A DNA stretch of 64,000 bases, from the NCBI GenBank assembly GCA_016617785.1, contig JADILM010000001.1:3038001-3102000 (forward strand), read 5' to 3'. Made by a program: the position numbers and the translations under genes. Source of the stretch: Sporobolomyces roseus (lineage: Eukaryota > Basidiomycota > Microbotryomycetes > Sporidiobolales > Sporidiobolaceae). Below, piece by piece: positions 1-10,532 of the stretch (position 1 is the stretch's first letter; the number at the start of each line of letters is the position of its first letter). The notes beneath the pieces were generated by a model that had not been told where the DNA came from, did no database searches, and saw only the letters and a program-made list of their open reading frames with translations.

Positions 1-721
1 GTCTCAAGGGGAGATAGGGAGACTCACACAAAACGCTTCGTTTCAATCCCTTCGAAAGTGCGAAGGTGAGATTCCGGTGGGTCTTTCGAGACAACCTACA
101 ATACGCGCCTCCATGCAAGTATAGAAGGACTTTGTCGGACGAAGACGGTGTGTTGAGGTCGACGGAGTCGTGAGCTTGCCACTCGCCCTACAACAACACG
201 GGGTCAATCAGTATTTCATCATTCGCACAGACTCGCAGATTGAGAGCTCACCTTGACTTCGCGATCACCACCCTCCTCAGCATCGACTTCTTTCAGTACA
301 CCTTCCAATTCTCTCTTCTTCACCTTCCACCCAACCTCGAACAGGGCTCCATCCTCTGGACAAGCCTGCTCAAGGAACCCGAGCTGTTTCCTTCCAACTA
401 CTGTCTCCGCTACGACATCTATATTCTCATTTCCGCGTGCTCTTCGATCCTCCCGTTGGAGCGAAGAGGAGTGCAGAGCAACGGCGACGAGAAGTGCGGT
501 TCGAAGTGACCAGGTTTCGTGGTAAGCTGAGGAGTAGTAACGAAGAGTAGTTGCGAAGATGACGGGAATAAGATGCTTGATGTTCCATCTGCCATCGTGA
601 AGGAGTGGAGGAGATTTGAGTGGGGCCGACGGGGAAAGAGGCAGCGGAAGACATACAGCAGCTTGAGAGAACCAACAAGACTTGTGGGGACAGGCTTCGC
701 TTCTTCTTGGTTCTGTGCCAT
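1..721 (-). CDS. Alpha/beta hydrolase fold-3 (HSL-like esterase), 3' part beyond window
   Basis: Only the N-terminal part is present; the gene runs off the left edge. I start it at the ATG at 721 (MAQNQEEAKPVPTS). Introns at 656-589, 251-188 and from 27 leftward all have GT...AG ends. Spliced, the protein has a hydrophobic N-terminal stretch (LWNIKHLIPVIFATTLRYY, then TWSLRTALLVAVALH), a Gly/Lys-rich middle, and LYLHGGAYC, the HGG(A/G) oxyanion-hole motif of the hormone-sensitive-lipase class. The family hydrolyses carboxylic esters with a Ser-Asp-His triad; the GxSxG serine and the rest of the triad would lie outside the window, so activity cannot be judged. The N-terminal hydrophobic segment suggests a membrane-attached esterase, as in many fungal members. 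The substrate is unknown. Confidence 0.75.
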
Positions 722-1105
722 CTTACTGGAGAGTTAGAAAGCGGAGAGAAAGAAAGAAGAGCGGAAGAATCTGAAGCTAGCAGGAGCAGGAAAAGGATCA
801 GCGCCCGAACTCCGAAGTCAATTGAGATTGGGTTGCGGCGAAAAGTACGGAATCTTGCGAAACGATCTATTATATGACCGAATGCTCGCATCTATCGAAG
901 AGTTGTTCTGGCGAGACAGACGACGCTCAACAGGGAACTTATTGAGATATGTACTGCTCTTTCAGTTGGTCATTCTACTGCTGGTACTCAAAAGGGGAGG
1001 AGGGGGTTTTGTACAAGTCGGTGGGATGTCTGTGCGAAGAGATCGAGCTGGTCAGAATGCGTCGCTCCCACTTCAGAGAGAGGAGAGGAAAGACATACGA
1101 AAGCT
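722..1105. other. Intergenic region, no gene seen
   Basis: About 380 bp between the start of the hydrolase and the stop of the next minus-strand gene. It should hold the hydrolase promoter. The open frames here are not supported by codon pattern or a recognisable product. Confidence 0.5.
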
Positions 1106-2082
1106 TTAGATTTGCTTGTTGGCGGATTGGCGAGCGATTTCGAGCTGTTCGACGCGAATATCGGAGTCAGCAAGGTAAACCTTTTGAAGGGGAGAAAGAG
1201 ACGCGACATACCTCGGATCCAGTGATAGTACGAAGGGCACCAGGAGCAGCGGTCTCTCCAGTGATGGCACCTTTCGCAACTTCAGCCAATTGTCCGAGAG
1301 AAGTGCGGGTCTTGAGCCACTGTTCATGAGAAAGGATGCAATGTCAGTCACATCTCGGAGAGCGTCTTGAGCGGAAAAGTGAGGTTGAGCTTACGTAACG
1401 GATCTATTCGAAAGAAGTGCAAGTCAGTAACTTCGCAAAAATAAGCAGAGGTCCGAAAACTGTTTAGACTCACCTCAGTAGGGATAACTTCGATGATCGC
1501 AATCCTGTCATCTCCGGGCTCTCCGTTGTGCTTCTCATCAATAGCTCCAAACCAACTCTTGAGCATAGGGCTCCAAAGCTTCTTGATGTCCTCTACGTTC
1601 GTGTTGACCGCGGCGGTTCCAGCTACGGAAGCCCAGTCGGAGGAAGAAGGGTCGGAGAAGGAAACGTTGACGTTGGAGTCGTCGGAGAGTTCATCGAATT
1701 TGCCCGATTCTCGGTTTGCGATGAAAGAGTAAACGAGTCCTTGCGTCGAGGCGGGGCTCATCGCTCGGGAGTGAAGTTGACCATCGGAAGATCTCGAAGT
1801 GAGCATGGAGAACTTTGCTTCCTTTGTGATCTTGTTGAGTTCCTCCTTCTTTTGGTCGAGAGAAGCATCCTCGGAAGCTTTAGCGGTGTAAGGGTCTGCT
1901 GGTGCCATTTTTGTAGTTGTGGTGTGTAGTAGTGCTGTTTGTAATCGTCGGGCAGGGAGCAGAGTGAAGCGGGAAGAGTTTGAAGGAGTTGAAGTGTGGG
2001 GAATGAAGGAGGAAGAGAGGAGGGAAGGACGAAGAGCGAGTTTAGTTCGAAGGACGCGTGGAACAGTAGAGGTAGCGAGCAT
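1106..2082 (-). CDS. BLI-3-like FMN-binding split-barrel (pyridoxamine oxidase-like) protein
   Basis: The first exon (2082 to about 1474) encodes a Ser/Arg-rich leader followed by a split-barrel domain with KFSMLTSRSSDGQLHSRAMSP, FIANRESGKFDELSDDSNVN and AIIEVIPTE. This resembles the BLI-3/general-stress-protein-26 group, which binds flavin. A 9-nt exon at 1395-1403 supplies Ile-Arg-Tyr, a longer exon gives WLKTRTSLGQLAEVAKGAI, and the last exon ends in ELEIARQSANKQI. The leader (MLATSTVPRVLRTKLALRPS...) looks like a mitochondrial presequence. A second Met at 1908 (MAPADPYTAK) sits exactly where the conserved domain begins, so mitochondrial and cytosolic forms could come from two starts. In Neurospora bli-3 is light induced; nothing in the sequence shows regulation here. 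The family assignment is good, the substrate unknown. Confidence 0.8.
1395..1403 (-). other. 9-nt microexon of the BLI-3-like gene
   Basis: On the minus strand the nine bases ATCCGTTAC lie between an AATAG acceptor and a GTAAGC donor. Joined between ...PTE and WLKTR they give PTE-IRY-WLKTR, the expected BLI-3 family continuation, and they keep the frame. Without this exon the family-typical Ile-Arg-Tyr is missing. Confidence 0.75.
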
Positions 2083-2476
2083 GACCGTAGTAGATTGGGT
2101 GCTTACGGGAAGTGAAGAGTAAGAAGTATGAAGCGGAAGGAGGAGAGAGCAGAGAGATCTGTGGAAAGCAAAATGAATCGAAAAGTGACGTTTCGATGAC
2201 GGAATCGACGATCTTCCTTTCTGTTCCTTTCAAACCTAGCGACCGTACGGTCTCGTTTACGTTCCCTAAGCAAAGTATGACTGGTACGGCTGCAGAAAAC
2301 AAACGAGAGAGAAAAGCGAAAAAGTGTCCCCTCTCAATGGTCGACTTGACCGCTCACCGGAAGGCTTGATTGAGTGAGCCTGATCATTCAGTGAGGCTAA
2401 CAATCAAGTTTCGTCGTAATCGAGGCGAACTTCGGTGGTGTTTCTTTCTCCTCCACCTCCAAAAACTTTCGAATAG
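2083..2476. promoter_or_regulatory. Divergent promoter region, BLI-3-like / ETT1-like
   Basis: 394 bp between two genes transcribed away from each other, so both promoters must lie here or overlap it. No clear TATA box or named operator stands out. Confidence 0.4.
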
Positions 2477-4148
2477 ATGCGACTACCACCAAAGAAGAGC
2501 AAACAGAAGCAAGTCGTGATAGACTACACCTCGATAGATACTGCTAAAGCATCAGCACCAGCAAGCTACGACTATGAGAGTTGGTTAGAAGGTTCGATCA
2601 TACTTCAACTTTAACCTGAATCAGATCAAGCTGACCATACAGAGCTGAACAGAGGGCATCAAGCAAGAGGAGCAAGGTGAGCGATATCAATCCGGCAGTA
2701 AAGCGACTCGACACTACTCGAATGCAGTCATTTCCTACTCCATCGCTGCTTCCCTCTCTCCCGTCGACTTCGACAGTCGCTACAACGCTGCTCGAGTACT
2801 CTACCAGCTCGCTACCGATCATTTATCACCTAGGGAAGCTTTCGATGCATTAGGGAAGGCGATTATGGGGTATAGGGAAGCGGTTGCAGTTCTACCGGAA
2901 GGTGAAGAGAACATTACGGCCAAGATAGACGGCTTGTTCAATCTCGCTCAAGCCGACGTCGGTTTATTCGAGATGCTAGACGAAGCGGCAGTCGTTGGAG
3001 GACCAGAAGGGACGGCTTTACAAGCTGCGAAGGAGGCGAAAGAGCTCTTCGTACAAGTCGAAGCTCTCCAAAGAGTCGAGATGGAGAAGATTTTTGGATC
3101 AGGAGGAGGTCAGGAAAGCGTGCAAGAGTCGGAAGAGACACAAGAGGAGCCCGCTGGAGAAGTCGAAGCGACTCAAACGACCATCGTTACTCCTCAACTC
3201 GTTCTCGATACTCTCCTCGAATCGATCTCTGTCGACATGTCTCTGCACGAGAGCCTCTCTCGTGACCCTGCCTCACAAGCTCAACTCCTCGAATCCGCAA
3301 AAGCCACCTTTGAGCGAGCCGTCTCCCTTCGAAACAACTTCTTATCGGACGCTCCTTCAGAAGTCGACGTCGAAATGACCCTTGCCCAATTCTCCATCTA
3401 CTCGGCTCCTTCTTCGCCAGAAGCCACTCAACTCCTCGAAGGAGCCCTCGCAGGCTCTTCAAATCCTTCTCCCTCTCTCCTCTCGATCTACGCCGACCAT
3501 CTCGTCGAATCCCTTCCCCTCTCCCAATCACTCGAAGTTGTAGGACCGCAACTCGAACGCGCTCTCGAGACCTATCAACGAGTACAAGCACTTCTCACGA
3601 ATCGACTATCCCCTCCGAAAGACGTTCCTTCCTACCAAATTCCGCTTCTCCTCTCCTCGAATCTCCTCGCTCAATCGACCGTCCACCTTCTCTCCTATCA
3701 CCTCACCCAATCTTTAAACAACCCTTCTTCCTCCCTACACCACCTCGCAACCGCCCATTCCTTAGCTCTCGAATCAATAACCGTTCTCAAATCCGGCCTC
3801 GCCCTGAAACCCTCTTCAACATCTGCCGGTCTCGCTCTCCTCCGTTCTCCACCCTCTCAAGAACCCCTCTCGAACCTCTCGACCGTCCTCGCATTACGAT
3901 CCTCCTACTTCGCCCTCATGCGAATCAGGATACGTTCTGCCGATTCAGACGAGAAATTGCAAGAGGAGAAGAAACGGTTCTGGAGTGTTTGGAGTGCGTT
4001 GACGAGGGCTGAACGAGATGCGCCAGAATTGAGAAAGGCCGATTTGGGTTGGTGGATAGGAGAGATCGAGGAGGACAAGGTTGCGGAATGTGTTGGAGCA
4101 GAACAGGCGAGTAAGGAAACGCAATGGTGGACGAGCCTGTTGGCTTGA
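2477..4148 (+). CDS. ETT1: Enhancer of translation termination 1-like protein
   Basis: Two exons give about 536 residues. Exon 1 (2477-2591, MRLPPKKSKQKQVVIDYTS) joins 2653-4148 across an intron of about 60 nt. The joined frame reads through GIKQEEQGERYQSGSKATRHY and SPVDFDSRYNAARVLYQLA, a TPR-like helical opening typical of the ETT1/NRO1 family. Its members promote translation termination in budding yeast and, as Nro1, regulate the Ofd1 prolyl hydroxylase in fission yeast. A low-complexity acidic stretch (about residues 110-145) is followed by helical repeats. The intron donor GTTCGA is unusual; the acceptor follows a CTGAC-type branch site. The gene is divergent from the BLI-3-like gene and convergent with the carrier. 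Family assignment rests on remembered pattern and is moderate. Confidence 0.65.
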
Positions 4149-4305
4149 CGTTCTCTCTCATGCTGGCTACCTTGTAACAGATCCAAGAGATTTTCAGTCT
4201 ATTCGTTTCTATACGAGAGATGGGTGGTATGCGAGAAAGTAAAGAAACAATAGGAGAGAAGAGCAGTACATGCGAGAGGTGAAGGGAAGCTAAATATCTA
4301 GTGAT

Positions 4306-5652
4306 CTATCCAAAGACGCTCTCTAATCGAGAGTAGCTGTTCCAAGTCGAGAAGTGTCAGGTTAGCAGAGCGAATTTCGAGCGAAGAAGAAAGTCACCGA
4401 GCGTACATATAGAAGATGAGAGCTGAACTCGGTGCCGCCCTCAACGCGGTCAATCCACACCCACTGTACAACCCCTTGATCCCTCGAGCTTTGTAAATGT
4501 CTTTCCCAACTTGAATGAAACCTCTCCTCTGTTCTCCCGGTTTCAACGTCGAACCCCTCAATTCATCCTCCGTTTGTATCGTCGATTTGATACAATCCGC
4601 CGGGAACAAGACACAATTATAAATGACTCCCGCTGATGCACCCGATAACATTAATTCCCAAGCTGCCAAATCTCCTTTCGTTACTGGTCCTCCTTGGTTC
4701 ACGGTCGAGACTTCCCCTCGATTCGTCCGTCGTTGAGCGAAATAGGTGGAGAGGACTTCGAAAGTAGTGAACCAAGCTGCTGATCCTCCAGTTTCTCGTA
4801 AAAACGTTCCAGTTTGCCCTAACCATAAACCTTTGATTCCCGATTCTTGTAAAATCGCTTGAGTAATCGCGAAAGGTCCTGGTGGAGGTTTGTGGTTCGA
4901 GATGGGGATACGGGAGGAGTCGGAGGGAGTCGTGGAAGAGGCGGCGAGGAGTGCTGCGTCACCAGCAACGATGTTCTGAACTTGCATTTTACATTTGACG
5001 AGTTCGACGGGAGTTAGGACGAAAGATGCGGCGGCGCCGGCGATGGCTGCAGCTGTAGCGATCTGAGGAATGGGAAGTGGTGCAGCTTGAGATGTATCGT
5101 GGTGAGGTAGAGGAGGGAAGAAGTGTCGAAGGACAGCTTGAGATTGATTGTAAACGACGAAAAGTGTAGCATTTTCGGCCATCGCTCCGCCTACTGGCAT
5201 CGACACGCCCTGTTACTCAATCACATCGTCAGTAAGTACTTAGGAACGGAAAGAAGAAAGCTGCTCACCCTCCATAACCCCCTCAAACCTTCACCTTTGA
5301 AAGTCGTGATCATACAATCGAGAGGTCCTTTGAATCGCAATGGTCGATCGAGGGGTTGACTCTGTAGTCGCACTTTGACGAGATCGAACGGATGTTCAAA
5401 CAGTTTCGAGACGATACCTATCAGTGCGATAGAGTAAGAGTCAGCGGATAGCCCAATCTAGCCGCGAAGGAAAGAGGGAAAGAACGTGCCAGCAGCCTGC
5501 GTGATTCAAGAGTGGGAGTCAGCCTGTGTAGAGGTTGATAAGACTGTTCTACGTACAGATCCATAGCTAATATCCTTCCAAGCAGGTCTAGTTGAAGGAG
5601 AAGTAGCGCGTTGAGGAGAATGAACCTCCTCAACCAACTTTGCGTCACTCAT
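4306..5652 (-). CDS. ORT1: Mitochondrial ornithine carrier (SLC25 family)
   Basis: A six-TM inner-membrane carrier of about 360 residues, likely exchanging ornithine across the mitochondrial inner membrane for arginine synthesis. The three carrier repeats are visible: EHPFDLVKVRLQSQP, LTPVELVKCKMQVQ and LFPADCIKSTIQTEDELRG, each a P-x-(D/E)-x-x-(K/R) signature. The third (FPAD...QTE) and GGAMAENATLFV are typical of ARG11/ORT1. Start is MSDAKLVEEVHSP at 5652. Exon 1 ends KDISYGS, a 7-nt exon gives Ala-Ala-Gly with its neighbours, then IVSKLFEHPFD follows. A donor at the end of the ORF (MYAR) splices to a last exon reading YSRLESVFG and a stop at 4306. One of the introns begins GC instead of GT. 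A related SLC25 substrate such as carnitine is the main alternative. Confidence 0.82.
5490..5496 (-). other. 7-nt microexon followed by a GC-AG intron in the ornithine carrier
   Basis: The bases GCTGCTG (minus strand) follow an acceptor CACGCAG and precede GCACGT, a GC-type donor. Joined, the protein reads GS-AAG-IVSKLFEHPFD, matching the (A/I)AG(x)xxKxxE(Y/H)PFD pattern of ornithine carriers. Skipping the seven bases breaks the frame. Confidence 0.7.
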
Positions 5653-5825
5653 ATCGGTTCTTGTTTGATTGTAGTCTTATAGGTGCTCAGCACATAATCG
5701 GTAGGAGTGAAAGAATAGAGCGTGTAGTGATGATAGAGAGCGAGAATTTTAAAGATCAACTTTCTTCGTTAACTTGTTCGCTAATTCCAATCCACCCATT
5801 TCGACTTACTTTGAACTATTCGAGA
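5653..5825. promoter_or_regulatory. Short divergent promoter, ornithine carrier / uL16m
   Basis: 173 bp separate the start codons of two mitochondrial-protein genes transcribed apart. No named motif is evident. Confidence 0.4.
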
Positions 5826-6799
5826 ATGACTTCTCTATTCCCTAGATCAACAAGCTTACTATCCTCCTTCTCTCGACTTTCCCTCTCTTCTTCATCTCGA
5901 CCTTCAATCATTCCTTCCTCATCATCTTCCATCTTTCAACCCACACAACTCTTACCAGTCAGGAACAAGTCACTAGTACCTCGGAGAACAAAGTATCGAA
6001 AGGCGCACAAGGGCAGAACTCCTCTCGCTTTAGGTGGATCAACGAAAGGGACAACTTTGGAATGGGGAGATTACGGTCTCAGGGTCAACGAGGCGGTTAG
6101 GCTCAGTGCGAAACATCTAGAAACTGCTGAAGCTGCACTCAAGCGAGGTCTGAAACCTATTCGAGGGAGTAAAGTGTGAGTTACCCTGAAATTTCTTCGC
6201 ATTCTCTTCGAATCTCGCAACTGATCTCGAATGCGAATGAACAGATACCTTCGAATCTTCCCTGATATTCCAGTCTGTATCAAGGTGAGCAGCTAGTTGA
6301 CCGAAGCTACAGCGATAGAACGATAGAAAAGTTGACATCTCGTTTGATTTCGTTTTTCTCAGGGAAACGAAACTCGTATGGGAAAAGGAAAAGGAACGTT
6401 CGAATTCTGGGCCTGTCGGTGAGTGAGAACCCCTCTATTATCATACGTCGTGCGCTACTGAGATGGTTTGAGATTGATTTTCGCAGAGCGAAGATGGGTC
6501 GAGTGATTCTCGAGATTGGTGGACCGAATCTTCGACCAGAAATGGCTCACGCCGGTTAGTCGGTTCTATCTCTTACCCTCTGACTCCCCAGTTGAAGCTG
6601 ATTTTGACCTATCTTCGTAGTCATGAGACTCGCGGCTGCGAAATTGCCGGTAACAACCGAAGTAATCGGTCGCGATTCTCCTGCCCGAGTTGGACATGAG
6701 GCAGTTCACATCGCCAAGCCGTCCCCTAGAATCGTTACACTAGGACAACACGAGGCTTCACTAGCAGCTTCGCAAGGAGGACAAGAGAGTGCTCTGTAG
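5826..6799 (+). CDS. MRPL16: Mitochondrial large ribosomal subunit protein uL16m
   Basis: Spliced from about five exons, starting MTSLFPRSTSLLSSFS with a Ser/Arg-rich mitochondrial presequence. The mature part begins VPRRTKYRKAHKGRTP and continues ALGGSTKGTTLEWGDYGLRV, YLRIFPDIPVCIK, GNETRMGKGKGTFEFWACR, AKMGRVILEIGG and AAAKLPVTTEVIGRDSP. This is the bacterial L16 core, including the MGKGKG loop near the peptidyl-transferase centre. The C-terminal tail ends GGQESAL at the TAG at 6797. Introns use GTGAGT-like donors. The protein assembles into the mitochondrial 54S subunit. Identification is firm. Confidence 0.93.
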
Positions 6800-7305
6800 A
6801 ATAGAAGGGGTGAAACCAAAAAATCACTTGGATCTGCAACCACTTTCTATCGGGAACCGCCTCGTCGCTTCTCTGGGACGTCTGCCTTATGTACCCTTCG
6901 CAAGCGTCGAACATTCGGTTTCATCGTCGTCAAAGTCTCGCTCCGTTCCGAGGAGACCGGTTTGACTTCCGTGAACCTCATTGAAAAACGATCAGGTACG
7001 CCGTTGATCGCCGCTTCTTTTCAGTTTGAATTCGGTTTTGCACGGCCTCGACGCAGAAGTGTGAAAGGATACGAGTCCAAGTTAGGTACAAGTGGGGGAT
7101 GCACAATAGTCTGGAGCCCCCGGCTATTTGTGAGAGATTGCCCCAAGTTCGTCCATATCGAAAAAGTCGAAGTGGTCGCATTCTCTGTTCGAAAGTTGTT
7201 CGTTCGATTGCCCTTTTCTCTCTCTCTCTCCCTCTCCCTTCTTTCTCACTATCCCGACTCGCTTCTTCTCGTCCTACTCTACTTCACTCTTCTACACAAG
7301 ACTCA
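6800..7305. other. Intergenic, promoter of four-TM gene A with a pyrimidine tract
   Basis: About 500 bp. A strong CT run (about 7214-7240) lies 65-90 bp before the start codon, a common promoter or 5'-leader element in fungal genes. No gene is seen. Confidence 0.4.
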
Positions 7306-8281
7306 ATGGCTCCCCAACAAGTTCACTTCCTTCGATGGCCGCGGTGAGTCTCTCACTCTTTCGTAACTTTCGAGGCGATGTCAAACAATGGAAACTTAGA
7401 CGACTTGCCTCCTTTCCCTACTCTAGATTCATCGCTTTTCAGCTCACTCAAACGCTCTCGCTCGCCACGGCTGGCTTAAGTATATGGTCCCTCGTTGAGT
7501 GAGTCTGACCTACTTTGCGAAATCGTCCGATTCAAGCCTAACCCTTCTCGTTCCTTCAGTGCTCGACACAAGCAGGCCAAGACACGGGCTATGATCCCAG
7601 GAGGTGAACTACACATCACCGACATCATCGCAGCTGGAGCTAGTGTCACATCTGCGACGTGAGTTTTCGACTTTCCCTCATTTCTTTCTCCAACACTTCA
7701 CTGACGATCGACTTGTTCGAGTAGTGGTCTCTGTGGTCTCCTCTGTTTCGGTCTCGGACTCTACACCATCTTTGGCAAACGAAGAATCGAAACCCTTCAC
7801 ACCATCCGAGTGAAAGAGGGACTTTTCGCTGCCTGCCTCATCTTCCTCATCGCTACTCTCATCCCCGCCACTCTCTTCGCCGCCACTCGATCAGGTGTCA
7901 TTACTGCTCCAGGCATCCCAGCTGCTCTCATCCTCCGTCTCGTCGCAGCCTCCGGAGAGAAACTTGCTTGTGAGTTTTCGTTTTTCACCCTTTGCCCCTT
8001 TAAGGTACTTCTCCCTCGCTTGTGACGACGTGACTGACACCTACTGTTCTCCTCATCCTATAGACAAGGATCAAACTCCCGTCCTCGCTTTCGTCATCAC
8101 CGGATGGTGCACCCTCGCAACGACCCTCGTCTCGCTCATTCTCGTTTCTCAAGCTGCCCGCAAGGAGAAGCACCACCACGACACTCACTCTATCCACCAA
8201 GTCCCATCTACTGACGTACGAGAAGTCGACGACTTCCATCAAACGACTACGAACGGATCCCTCCAAAAGAACCATTACTAG
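7306..8281 (+). CDS. Four-TM membrane protein, copy A (family not recognised)
   Basis: Five exons, 7306-7343, 7427-7498, 7560-7658, 7725-7969 and 8064-8281, total 672 nt and 223 residues. All junctions are GT-AG. The start MAPQQVHFLRWPR is short and basic. Four hydrophobic segments follow: FIAFQLTQTLSLATAGLSIW, GLCGLLCFGLGLYTIF, GLFAACLIFLIATLIPATLF and VLAFVITGWCTLATTLVSL. A cytosolic His/Thr-rich tail ends SLQKNHY. The topology resembles MARVEL or SUR7-like proteins, but I see no diagnostic motif of either. The segment RVKEGLFA-CLIFL-A-L-PATLF is conserved in all three copies in this window, so the TM3 region is under the strongest constraint. Function unknown. Confidence 0.8.
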
Positions 8282-9159
8282 GTTTATCTGGATACTCCCC
8301 CTTTCCTCTCTCTCATCGTCTCTCTCGTGTCTATCATATTGTCGTCTCGCAGTACTGTTCTTGTATATCTCTATAGGGGCATCTTGTACTGTTAAACCGG
8401 GTCCTTCGGAAAGCTTTACTCATAATCGAAACTGTCACATTTTAACCGGTCGCTATGCTCTTCTTCACCCCTTGACTTTTGCGACGATGCCAAGCTCGCT
8501 CGAGGGAGACAGACGTTAGAACAGTTTCAAGTGAGCATTTTGCAATTTTCGCAAGAAAGCTCGACGCAAGTCTGCTGACCCAAGGCACTCGCCGATCCCT
8601 TCGTTTCGTTGATTCAAGCTTTTGAGTTGCCTTCCCATCTCTGCTTGCAGTACAGTAGCTCAATGCTCGTTTAGTGACCACGAGGCGTAACACTTGCTAG
8701 CCTTTCCCCTTTGCCTCTTTTTTTCCTTCACGAGGGAACAGAAAACGGAGATGAAGCCGTGAGCTTCTAGGTTCTCGGTTCTGAATGAAATGGGAACACG
8801 TATTAAGCTTCTCCCGTCGAGCTCAATATCGTCTCGTCTCGTTCTCACTTGACGAAGGTTCTGTCTCTGCCCACTCAAACTTCTTGAGACCAACCCCGAG
8901 AAACGACTTATGGTGAAAGAGGATCGTCGTCAGGTGAAGCCGAATCAATCGACCAGCTCACTCTTTCAGGGCGCGCAAACTTTAGGCTCTCTCTCCCTCT
9001 TCCCCAGAATGACGGAGCTCCAAGGATTTTCTGCATTCTTTTCGACTTTTTCATCTCAAAGTCTCCAGAAAAACATCGAGGACTTTTCCCTTTCACTTGC
9101 TTCTTTTACTCTCTCTTTCGACTCCTACGCACTCGTAACGACTCGAGCAACGTCAAAGC
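8282..9159. other. Intergenic between the two tandem four-TM genes
   Basis: About 880 bp with no supported gene. The last 100 bp before the next start (from about 9075) closely resemble the stretch before the start of copy C at 31142, including GACTCCTAC and CGTCAAAG just before the ATG. Confidence 0.45.
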
Positions 9160-10246
9160 ATGGCTCCTACCAACGTTCAATTCCTTCGCTGGCCTCGGTG
9201 AGTCGTCATTCACTCTCTTTCCTGAAACTCTCTTAGCTTGCTCACGCGTTTCTCTCATCGATCAGATACATTTTCTTCCTCCTTACGACTGCGCTATGCA
9301 TTGCAACTATCGGTCTAGCAGCTTGGAGTCTTTCAGAGTGAGTCCCCCTTCGCTACGGATGTCGAAAAATCGAAGAGCGATCGCTCAACTTTCACTCCTT
9401 GAACAGCTCAAAGAAGAAGGAACAGCGAGTAGGAAGGACCCTTCCTGGTGCTGAACTCCACATCATGGACATCAGGAGTGCTGGTGCCGCCGTTGCTGCC
9501 GCTTCGTAAGTTTCCTTTCTTCGCTCTCTTTCCCCTCTCACTTCGCAACTTGGGGGAATCGAAGCTGATCCGATATTCTTCCCCTCTCATGTAGTGCTAC
9601 CTCGGCTCTCCTCTGCCTCGTCCTCCTCGTCTTCCAAATCGTTACCCCTCGTCGAGTCGAAACTCTCACTTCCATCAGAGTGAAGGAAGGTCTCTTTGCC
9701 TTCTGCCTCATCTTCCTCTTCGCCGCCCTCGTCCCCGCAACTCTCTTCTGTGCTCAGAGATCAGGAAGCAGTAAGTTGACGCACTCGCTTCCACTTTATG
9801 TCAGACATCTATATCCTGACTGAACTCGTCTTTCTCCAGTCACTGCACCAGGTATCCCGCAATCCATCATCAATCAGCTAGTTCGCGCAAGTGGACTCAG
9901 TCTTGCTTGTGCGTTTTCACTGTAAACGTTTTTTTCGACCGGAGACTGACTTTTCATTTCTCGATTTTTAGACAAGGAGAACAAGCCCGTTCTCTCGTTC
10001 GTCGTTGTCGGATGGATCGCACTCCTCTCGACCTTGATCTCCCTCATCCTCGTCTCCCTCGCCGCTCGCAAGGCTAAGAAGCACCACGCTGTGAATGGAG
10101 GATACTCTCCCGATGTCAAGTCAGAGATGATCTCTTCTACGACTCCTCAAACTCCTACTACTACCACTCACACCGCTCATGGAACTCCCGCGATCGGAGG
10201 AGGTCTCGGCGAAGACCACACTGGTTACACTCGGGAACGTGTTTAA
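9160..10246 (+). CDS. Four-TM membrane protein, copy B (paralogue of A)
   Basis: Same layout as copy A with introns at matching positions, plus one extra intron inside the TM3-TM4 loop (around 9771-9839). The protein starts MAPTNVQFLRWPR; hydrophobic segments are YIFFLLTTALCIATIGLAAW, SALLCLVLLVFQIV, GLFAFCLIFLFAALVPATLF and VLSFVVVGWIALLSTLISL. The loop keeps TAPGIP and the tail is Thr-rich (TPQTPTTTTHTAHG) ending GYTRERV. It is clearly more diverged from A than copy C is. Tandem duplication of A and B is the simplest origin. Function unknown; possibly a cell-surface or eisosome-type protein, which is inference from topology only. Confidence 0.8.
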
Positions 10247-10532
10247 GACGGTAGTCTTTACGCTTTGAACTCATGTTTACGTTATCTTTGATCTTTATCC
10301 TATCTAATCTTCGCATTCTTAGAGCCTTAATCTTTATTACTTACTATTGCAACTACACGATTTGCACGGCTTCATCTCTTTCGCACGTTGTCTCGAAGAA
10401 GGCTGAGAGGTGAGTTCCATCGTTACAACAGATGCTGAGTGGTGAGTGTAATTGTTACAAAGCTTCTTCTACTTCTTCCGCTTCCTACATCTCAATCGTG
10501 TACATCTCCGCCACAGTCCGACGTCGACTCGC

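Noticed and set aside
2653..2731. Second ETT1 intron starting GTGAGC at 2676
   Set aside because: Reading through keeps the frame and gives GERYQSGSKATRHYSNAV, which fits the family; splicing it out breaks the frame.
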